Source: Dendrobium chrysotoxum (taxonomy: Eukaryota; Streptophyta; Magnoliopsida; Asparagales; Orchidaceae). From it: a stretch of DNA of 64,000 bases. The stretch is taken from contig CM034301.1 of NCBI GenBank assembly GCA_019925795.1, positions 46,401,783-46,465,782 on the forward strand. The letters run 5' to 3'. Below the pieces are notes generated by a model. The model was not told the DNA's origin. It saw only the letters and a program-made list of their open reading frames with translations, and searched no databases. Shown here in pieces: positions 57,501 to 64,000 of the stretch (within the stretch, counting starts at the first letter, position 1; each line of letters begins with the position of its first letter). Both the position numbers and the translations under genes were made by a program.

Positions 57501-59950
57501 GGTGCAAAGTTTCGCTTCTTCTGGATAATCGGTTTGCATGTTGGATTGACTTTGAGAGAGTGAACGATCACTTCGGGGTCAATTCCAGGCATATCTGCTG
57601 GACCCCATGCAAAAATATCCTGATTTTCTCGCAGAAAAGCTGTAAAGTTTTTCTTCTCATCATCTGAGAGAAGTGATCCAATTCGCACTGTCTTTGAAGG
57701 ATGCTCTTCAGATATAGATACAGTAGTAAGGTCTTCCACAGGGGAAGCTCTCTGAGGAATATCTTCGCTGCGCAGATCAAAGTCCTCGATGCTTAGGGTA
57801 ACCGTTGGACGAGACTTGATCTGCCTAAGATAGCAGGTTTGTGCTATTTGCTGATCTCCGCATACTACACCGACTCCTGATGGGGTATGGAACTTCAGCT
57901 TGAGGTGAGGAATGGATGCGATGATCCCAAAAATTGACTGGAGCGGCCTCCCAAAGATGGCGTTATAAGCTGATTCTGATTTCACCACAATGAATTGGAT
58001 GGAGTGTGTAGTCTGTCGAGGAAATTCTCCAAGAACTACCGGGAGACTGATTATTCCTTCTGCTTGTACAGGTCGATTATCAAATCCATATAAAGGACCT
58101 GCAGCAGGTTGAAGTTTTTCTCTTGAGAGACCCATGTTGAGAAAAGTAGAGTAGAATAGAACATCTACGGAGCTTCCGTTGTCCACAAGAATTCTTTTTA
58201 CATTGTAACACGGGTCACCAATGCCTGCGTTTATGACAAGCGGATCTTGATGGGGGGTCTTTACTCCTTCCAGGTCGGAATCATCGAACGTGATGGAATG
58301 ATCAATACGAGCCCTTTTTGGAGTTGGGTTTTCTTCCACAGTTAAAAAGATTTGGTCGGATAGTAAGGGGCCTCCTGCGATTGTTTCAATTTCGCCCACC
58401 GTTACCCGGTTATTCGCTGGTTGTCTTTGTGATTGATTCTGCCCCCCAGTGGGACGAGCTTCTTCTCGGGTAGGTGGATTCCCAATAAATTGTTGAAGAT
58501 AACCCTGACGGATGAGTCTTTCAATCTCCTCCTTAAGTTGCCTACAGGACTCAGTAGTGTGGCCACGACTACGATGAAAGTGGCAGTACTGATCTTGGTT
58601 TCCTGTATTCTGCTTTAAAGGATGCGGCCACTTCACTTTGTCCTGATCTTGAATCGCCATCAACACATTTGCTCGAGAGGTGTTGAGCGGAGTGTACTCC
58701 TTCTCCTGTCGGGGTTCTCGTCGTGGCAATGGGGGTCTAGGAGGTAGATTGCTCTTCCCTTGCTTTTTCCGTTGTGATGATGGATTATCCATCTCAGGTG
58801 CTCCCTTGCGCTTCCCAGTGGGTTGCTCGAACTGTTTTCTGTGAGCATTTATTGCCTCATCTGCTGATATCTGTGCTTCCACACGATGGATCAGATCGGC
58901 ATATGAATGGACAGTATCGCGCATGAGTGCCGAATAGAAGGGGCCAGGACGGAGTCCTCCAAGAAAGACCCCTCTGAGCAATTCTGGGTCCACTCCTGGG
59001 ATTTGTCGAGCCTCGATAGAAAATCGTCGAAAGTACTCTTTCAATGATTCTCCCTCGCTTTGACGAATCCCGGAAAGGTGAGAAGAATCCTTAGTAATTC
59101 TTCGGTTGGCTACGAACTGCTCGACAAACACCTTGGCCAATTTAACAAATGTGGGGATCGTTCCGGCTGGAAGTGAATAGTACCATGTTCGAGCTTGTCC
59201 TTTAAGAGTAGCAGGGAAAACCTGGCAAAGGAGTGCATCTGAAGCTCGTTGAATATGCATGATGGTTCTGTAATGGTCGATGTGCTCGTACGGGTCGGAT
59301 GTCCCATCGTAGGATTCAATGCTTGGCAGCTTAAAGCCAGCCGGAATAGGGTGTTGAAGAATGGCTTCTGCCAGGGGTGACGACTCCTGGAAGTCCCACT
59401 GACGAAGAGGTTGCCTTATGCCTCCTGTAGGGAATTCCTCCCGGACTAATTGTCGCAGTTCGTGGCGTAGGGCATTGCGAGGGAGCTCAGCAATGTGAGG
59501 TTGGGCTAACTCCTCAGGGAGGTCTTGAGGAAGGCGAGATCGCTGACTTGCGTGCGGAGGATGGGTAGAACTTGCTGTATCAGCCAGCTCATTCTCTTGA
59601 CGTGACTGCGAACGCCTCCTGGGTGGAGGAAGAGGATTCTCAGCCTGAAGATGTTCAATTTGAACAGCTTCGACACGGGGTGGATCTCGAGGGAGAAGAA
59701 CCTCCTCCTGAGGTGCTAGGGTCGGCTGTCGAGTCTCTCGCAAGAGTTGTAGGATCTCATTTTGATATTCTTCCATCTTTCGAATTCTTTCCTCTAAGGA
59801 GGGTCCCGAGGTCCCTTCTCCATGTGCGTTTTGCCCCCCGGGGAGGAAAGAGGTAGATACCGGGCGTCTATGATTTATAGACTGATTTCTGGACTGGTGG
59901 GAGTTGGAGCGAGAAGCTCCAATGATACGACTGCTGCGCCTGTTGACCAT
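54506..59950 (-). CDS. Gag-pol polyprotein of the Tat element, intact
   Basis: 1814 codons from ATG at 59948-59950 without interruption. Approximate residues: gag domain 200-390; CCHC-like knuckle 450-465 (YCHFHRSRGHTTESC); protease near 588 (VDNGSS); reverse transcriptase 760-1000, with MDAYSGYNQI and catalytic YVDDML near 960; Ty3-type RNase H 1090-1200; a second, plant/archaeal-like RNase H 1240-1370 (LYVDGASG, NNVAEYEAL, HTDSQL, ADALSK); integrase 1450-1800. The integrase has an H-H-C-C domain (VHSGVCGEHLGG, CENCQ) and D,D,E in WGIDIMGPF, TDNGTQF and NGQTE. The double RNase H is the recognised mark of the Tat clade. Gag and pol share one frame, so processing relies on its own protease. 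No missing catalytic residue seen. Confidence 0.96.
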   Translation of the reverse strand: MVNRRSSRIIGASRSNSHQSRNQSINHRRPVSTSFLPGGQNAHGEGTSGPSLEERIRKMEEYQNEILQLLRETRQPTLAPQEEVLLPRDPPRVEAVQIEHLQAENPLPPPRRRSQSRQENELADTASSTHPPHASQRSRLPQDLPEELAQPHIAELPRNALRHELRQLVREEFPTGGIRQPLRQWDFQESSPLAEAILQHPIPAGFKLPSIESYDGTSDPYEHIDHYRTIMHIQRASDALLCQVFPATLKGQARTWYYSLPAGTIPTFVKLAKVFVEQFVANRRITKDSSHLSGIRQSEGESLKEYFRRFSIEARQIPGVDPELLRGVFLGGLRPGPFYSALMRDTVHSYADLIHRVEAQISADEAINAHRKQFEQPTGKRKGAPEMDNPSSQRKKQGKSNLPPRPPLPRREPRQEKEYTPLNTSRANVLMAIQDQDKVKWPHPLKQNTGNQDQYCHFHRSRGHTTESCRQLKEEIERLIRQGYLQQFIGNPPTREEARPTGGQNQSQRQPANNRVTVGEIETIAGGPLLSDQIFLTVEENPTPKRARIDHSITFDDSDLEGVKTPHQDPLVINAGIGDPCYNVKRILVDNGSSVDVLFYSTFLNMGLSREKLQPAAGPLYGFDNRPVQAEGIISLPVVLGEFPRQTTHSIQFIVVKSESAYNAIFGRPLQSIFGIIASIPHLKLKFHTPSGVGVVCGDQQIAQTCYLRQIKSRPTVTLSIEDFDLRSEDIPQRASPVEDLTTVSISEEHPSKTVRIGSLLSDDEKKNFTAFLRENQDIFAWGPADMPGIDPEVIVHSLKVNPTCKPIIQKKRNFAPDRQQAIEQEVDKLLEAGFIREVHYPTWLANVVMVRKGSGAWRMCIDYTDLNKACPKDSFPLPRIDQLVDTTSGHQMLSFMDAYSGYNQIKMNPADEEATAFQTDKGLYCYRVMPFGLKNAGATYQRLMNKVFKSLIGRTMEVYVDDMLVKSLEKTQHISDLKQYFHLLRHYNMRLNPAKCAFGVASGKFLGFMVTHRGIEANPEKIKALRDMVPPKNIKEVQRLNGRIAALSRFLARSGDKYLPFFKILRGARSSGFQWTDECQEAFEQLRKYLASPPLLSKPIPGERLYLYMAVSIQAISSVLVREENAIQRPIYYVSKILSEVEGRYPLADKTALALVYSARKLRPYFQAHSIGVYTNLPLKSILQKPEASGRLVKWSVELGEFDIHYLPRPDIKSQALADFVVECTVPASDVQPSASPSSPFWMLYVDGASGSSGAGAGILLISPQKVTLEYGLRLKFPATNNVAEYEALIAGLRLAIDCEVQNLIAHTDSQLVASQVEGDFDIHNPQLAQYCSIVKLLLARIGEHQIIHILREQNARADALSKLATSTTGDIYKRRCIEEIHFPSIQGPWVIQSIDEPREMSWIEPILSFLKDGVLPEDPIAAIRLRRQAANFTIISNELYKRSFIGPYLKCLPPSEADYALREVHSGVCGEHLGGRALAYKIMRQGFYWPTMKQDALEFTRKCENCQLHSNLTHTPALELASLQGPWPFAQWGIDIMGPFPIATGQRKFIILAVDYFTKWVEAEPLAKITEANAKQFLWKNIICRFGIPAKIITDNGTQFTGKIFTSFCRDFHIQLIHTAVAHPQTNGQTEVTNRTILKGLKTRLGKAGGQWAEELPNVLWAYRTTTRTPTGETPYNLCFGTEAVIPVDIGVPSHRVQTFNFKSNKEKLRANLDFLPEVRDEASLRTAAYHQRVARHYNRRVKPRPITIGDLVLRSIEAAGKGPQRNKLSPLWEGPYLVAAMVKPGTFKLKAAGGKMLPRTWNVGNLRKYYQ

Positions 59951-59983
59951 CGTAGCAATACTTGAAGTTGTGAGATGGACTTG

Positions 59984-60001
59984 TTCCCACAGACGGCGCC
60001 A
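59984..60001 (-). promoter_or_regulatory. Primer-binding site
   Basis: TGGCGCCGTCTGTGGGAA starts a few bases inside the upstream LTR, the usual form for Tat and related plant gypsy elements. The exact tRNA primer (Arg is my recollection for this form) should be checked. Confidence 0.8.
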
Positions 60002-60004
60002 AAC

Positions 60005-61049
60005 TGTTGCGGACTCAAATATACGCGGCGATAGATTTTAATTTTCCGTCTCAACGTTGTACGTATATCCAGTACACAAACAGAATTGAGAAAGTAACAC
60101 CAGAATTTTTACGTGGAAAACCCTGGAAAGGGAAAAAACCACGGGGCCACGCCCAGTTGAAATGATTCCACTAGAACTTGAGCAGATTACAGGGGACTGA
60201 CTCGCTTTCAAGGGCGATCAGATTACAATGAGTATCCGTTACAAGGACAAGCTGAGTTCCGACGTCACTCGGAATGTCGAACAGAATTCTGGCGTCACTT
60301 TGAAAGAAACCCGGCGTCACTCGGGCGTCGGGTAGAATTCCGGCGTCGGGCAGTATTCCGACGCTGCTCCCGTGTAGGGCAGAGTTCCGGCGTCCCTCGG
60401 GCGCCTGGTGGTGCTTCGGTGGAGTTCCGGCGATGTTCCGGCGGAGTTCCGGCGGTGTTTCGGCGGAGTTCCGGCGGTGGTCGAGGAGGAGCTGTTCCCT
60501 CCTAGGCTTCTCTTCTCTTCTTCTTTTCTTCTTCTCTTCCTCTCTTCTTGGCTTGGGTCCCCTCTTAGGAGAAATGAGGGGCTATTTATAGTTTTTCTGG
60601 AGTGGCATAGCCCGTAAATATGTGAGGGATCAGGGGCAAATAGGGAGTGATCTGGATGAACGGCCGATATTGAATCCCTTGATCATGAACCGTTTATCAA
60701 GCATTTGAAGGTCTTAATGATGTCAGAATTCTACGATCTTGGGCTCGTTGGATTCGTCTCGTCGAGCCGCTCGATTCGACTATAAGCTCGTCAAAATCGG
60801 AGACCGTTTGGTAACTCAAATAGCTGTTTGATGCTTCCAACAGCGCTTCGGGTACTTGATTTGGACTCACTTGGGCTCGGATTGAGTCGAATTTGGTGTC
60901 GTTGGATTCGTATTTCCGAGACGCTCAGTTCGACTATAAGTTTGCTGAAATCGGAGTTTAAATGGTCACCGAAATAATTTTTGAAGTTTCCAACTTGAGT
61001 TTTCCTCGAGATTCGTGCCCGATCAAGATGATTTTTTGGCGATATATCA
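60005..61049 (-). repeat. Upstream (5') LTR of the Tat element
   Basis: 1045 bp, minus-strand TGATATATCG to CCGCAACA. The core promoter candidate CTATAAATAG is at about 60581-60591 on the minus strand. No difference seen from the other LTR. Confidence 0.95.
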
Positions 61050-62638
61050 ATCCTATTTCTGATTTCAAAGATTTTATGTTTTTGATATTTTTATGATCAA
61101 ATTTATATTTTCGTTATCGAAAAATGAGAATAATTTTGTATTGACAAAATTTTCACCTCGTAACTTTTTATATGTTATAAAGATTAAGATTATGAACGTT
61201 TTGAATATTTATTTGAGATTTTTCACCGGGTGATTTTAAAAATACAATGATTTTTGTCTACTCAGAAACTTATTTTGACGTCTAAAAATAGTGATTTAGT
61301 TCAACTAAAGCTTTAGAATATTATTTTATATAATATTTGATAATTTGGTTAAATTATAAAAATGTGAATTTTTGCTCAGCATGATTTTTATTCTCTACCG
61401 TTATAACATTTTGGTATTTTCTGAATTAAGCTTGGTTGTGTATTATTTACTGTAATATATTAAAAAATAATAGTGTATATGTGATTGAGATTACTGGTAT
61501 AGTGTTGTGATAATAAAGTATGTGTAAAAGATAAGTAAAGACTGGTTGACCCGTTGATTGGAGACTGATTGACCTATACAGGATGGTGGAACGATGGGCT
61601 TTCTTTTAAATATTATGGTTTGGTGTTATTCGCCACTGATTCACGTGATACACTAATTGAGAGTTATTAAGAGATGATTACTGTGCCGACGATTAAAGAG
61701 TGATGACTCTATTTATTAAGCCAATGATTTACTGATAGTGATACAATACTGAAAGACACCGTGATAGCTAGGACTTCTTTCTTATTTAGTGTGATTATTG
61801 AAATACATATTTTTGTGACATTTTTTGGTTACTGTATGGATTTATTACTACTGCACGAATTTATTATTATTACATTATTCTGCTGTTCCTTCAACTGGAT
61901 TGTTATTGTTACCAATTTAGATTCTAATACTAAGTATTTGATATACTGAGCACGTGATATAGAATAACTAGATATCATGTGTACATTCCTATATAATTTT
62001 ACTGTATTGATTTGATTTCAATAATCTTTACTAATATTTTGATTTGACGCTTTATCTTATTTATGTACTAATTTATATTACATATATGATGATTATTTTA
62101 TAGATTTGATACTCGTATTAGTTTACTGCTTTACTAGCTCCCGTACCGTAGTGTTTTACTTTTTATAGATTCTACTAGTACATGTAAAGTTTATTATTTT
62201 TGCAATGATTTAATGATCATTGAATATAACTGCTATGACTTGACTGTTGACATACATATTGCTTTTTACCATGCTTTGAATTCAATTGTAGATTTTGGTG
62301 ACCTGCTGGGCTTTTTTTAGCTCATTATATATGGTTAAATAATTTCAGCTCAGGGCAAAAATCAGGAGTGTGAAGTTGGTCAGGATTCCTTCAGGTTCAG
62401 GTTCTTTTTATTTTAGCTATTCTTTTGTACTCAGAATATGATAAATATGTGATAACTGTATAAATCCTGAGTATGATATACGATTTTTGGGAATAAATAT
62501 AAATGTGTACATTGATATTTTGAATTATAAAATGTATTTTATTATTTACTACTAATAGATGATATTAGATAGCTCTGGTTATTATTTATTAAAAGATAAA
62601 AATAATAATTATATCAAATTAGATTCTGGGGCATCACT
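61050..62638 (+). mobile_element. Right part of the 2.15-kb solo LTR
   Basis: Continues from 50094 after removal of the Tat element and one ATCCT, ending GGGGCATCACT. AT-rich, no domains. The final base differs from the expected CA end, consistent with age. Confidence 0.6.
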
Positions 62639-63371
62639 CTGACTGCCATTAGACTTCCACTCGACCACCAATCATTATCGAAACTCTGCCTGTGACTGAC
62701 CAATGACGGACCTTTGCCCGGTTTCCCTCGACACACCACTCTGACCTCCATCGTGCGCCGACTACGGTCCCTCCAACCATTATCGCTCACTGACTACGGC
62801 ACCTTCGACCACCATAGCCCACTGACTATAGTCCTTCCAAACTCCATCGCCTGCCGACTACAATCCTTTCGACAATCATTGCCCCCTGATTAAGGTTCTT
62901 CTGACCTTCATTACTCACCAACTACGGTCCCTCCGACCACCATCGCCCGTCGACTACTGTTCCTCCGACCGCAGTCACCAGCCAACTATGGTCCCTTCGA
63001 CCATTATCTCTCAAATACAATCCTGCAAATCAAATGAATAGGTCAACATTCTCTTGAGAATTGCTTCATTATCATTGGATTCTTCCAACCTCAACTATAT
63101 AATGTGCTATATATAATACACTGAGCCAAGGCCTTCCCCTCGAGGAAGGGTACCATTTGTAGTCGACTATAAACACTAGTGGAATCATTTTAGCTGGACC
63201 AGACCTCGTGATTTTTCTTCTTTTCAGGAGTTTTTACGTAAAGATCTTGATGTCTCTTATGACTCTCGCACTCATCTCTCTCTTTATCTATATCTGTGTT
63301 GGATCTTAGTTCAAAGCTAAGATATTAAGCTTCTTATCTCTATATCGCAGTGCATATTCAAGGACGCAATA
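62639..63371 (+). mobile_element. Decayed LTR type B, right part of the interrupted copy
   Basis: Starts with the CTGAC duplication, then a decayed CTACGGTCCCTCCGACC-type array (62700-63000) and the type B end block: CTTCCCCTCGAGG, AACACTAGTGGAATCATT, CCTCGTGATTTTT, GTTTTTACGTAAA, CAAGGACGCAATA. ATTTT follows, against ATTCT before 48718, a target duplication with one change. Confidence 0.75.
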
Positions 63372-63690
63372 ATTTTCATTAATCAATATCTCTTTTAAGT
63401 TGTGATGCAATTGTTCAATGATAGTCAATTTATATAAGGCTCTTTCCTCAATAACAATTGATTAGTAATTTAAATCAGAGAAGTTAGCTCTGTTGCTAAT
63501 AGTAAATTTCTCATCCACTAGTGGGCAGAAGGGAAATTTTTTTACTATGATTAAAATTTCATCACAAGTATATGTGGTATCTACAATACAATGTATATAA
63601 CTAGAATAAAAATAACTTTTTTGGACCTTTAGTAATAAAAGGTAAGCATTGAGTAATCTTTTGCTCTTCGAAATAGTTTTTTTTAAATAT
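63372..63690. other. Unassigned interval between two LTRs
   Basis: AT-rich; an 80-codon minus-strand frame (63462-63704) has no recognised family and overlaps the next LTR. Confidence 0.4.
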
Positions 63691-64000
63691 TGATATATCA
63701 TCAAAAAAATAATCTTGATCGATCATGAATCTCGAGCCAATTTGAATAAAAATCTTTTGAAATTAATTCCAGGACCATCCAAACTCTGATTTCAATAAAC
63801 TTATAGTTGAACATAACATCTCGAATAGACGAATCCAACTACACCAAATTCAGTCCAATATGACCCAAATGGGTCCAAAATCGAGGATTTGAAGTGCATT
63901 TAGAAGTTTCAAAACATAAATTGGATGACCAAATGACTTCCAAATGTGACATGCTTATAGTTGAATCGAGCGGCTTGATGAGACGAATCCAACGAGCCTA
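63691..64000 (+). mobile_element. Start of another LTR type B, cut by the window edge
   Basis: Begins TGATATATCATCAAAAAA and follows type B (ATCATGAATCTCGAG, AAACTTATAGTTGAAC, GACATGCTTATAGTTGAATC, GACGAATCCAACGAGCC) to the window end. Confidence 0.75.

Larger units (their letters stand above)
50095..61049 (-). mobile_element. Complete Tat-lineage Ty3/gypsy retrotransposon with antisense gene
   Basis: 10,955 bp flanked by a perfect 5-bp duplication ATCCT (50090-50094, 61050-61054). The two 1045-bp LTRs (50095-51139, 60005-61049) showed no difference in line-by-line comparison. In its own (minus) direction the order is: LTR, primer-binding site, a leader of about 54 bp, one gag-pol frame (59950-54506), a spacer, an antisense two-exon gene (52126-53804, +), a GC-repeat-rich 3' region, polypurine tract, LTR. 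Two RNase H domains and the antisense extra gene place it in Tat (Grande/Retand-like rather than Ogre, as no extra ORF precedes gag). All parts needed for autonomy appear present. Confidence 0.95.

Noticed and set aside
55217..59856. Several plus-strand frames of 60-98 codons
   Set aside because: Shadows of the gag-pol frame on the other strand.

Overview
This is nuclear DNA from a flowering plant. The evidence is spliced host genes, plant Ty3/gypsy (Tat lineage) and Ty1/copia retrotransposons, an RTE-type LINE with a TTG-repeat tail, MITEs and an endogenous pararetrovirus fragment. Nothing seen fixes monocot versus dicot. Most of the window is transposon sequence, much of it broken. One host gene looks intact: an F-box/MYND-finger protein at 41480-42684 (-). 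One host gene is represented by its last three exons (4219-4853, +). A third, doubtful host gene relic lies at 11218-11768 (-).

Layout. 1-2765: broken endogenous caulimovirid on the minus strand (end of an upstream ORF, coat protein, start of the polymerase polyprotein). 4219-4853: host gene 3' exons. 5084-7040: dead Ty3/gypsy integrase region split by a 604-bp solo LTR. 7090-10561: dead Ty1/copia pol plus 3' LTR. 10562-23632: intergenic DNA with MITEs, SINE-like pieces, a 5'-truncated RTE LINE, and two solo LTRs in opposite orientation inserted in one (TA)n tract. 23633-24132: exactly 500 Ns. 24133-37647: a near-identical second copy of 10149-23632. 37648-41479: end of a decayed LTR, then AT-rich intergenic DNA. 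41480-42684: F-box/MYND gene. 42685-48717: intergenic with a small LTR, MITEs and hAT-like elements. 48718-63371: three-level nest, in which a decayed LTR holds a 2.15-kb solo LTR, which holds a complete 10,955-bp Tat element. 63691-64000: start of another LTR running off the window.

Two points matter most to a reader. First, the 13.5-kb repeat ends exactly at the gap on both inner sides, so it is most likely two unmerged haplotype contigs rather than a real tandem duplication; every feature in it is therefore listed twice. Second, the Tat element at 50095-61049 looks very young: 5-bp target duplication ATCCT, 1045-bp LTRs with no difference seen, and an uninterrupted 1814-residue gag-pol. 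It also carries an extra two-exon gene on the opposite strand with its own TATA box.
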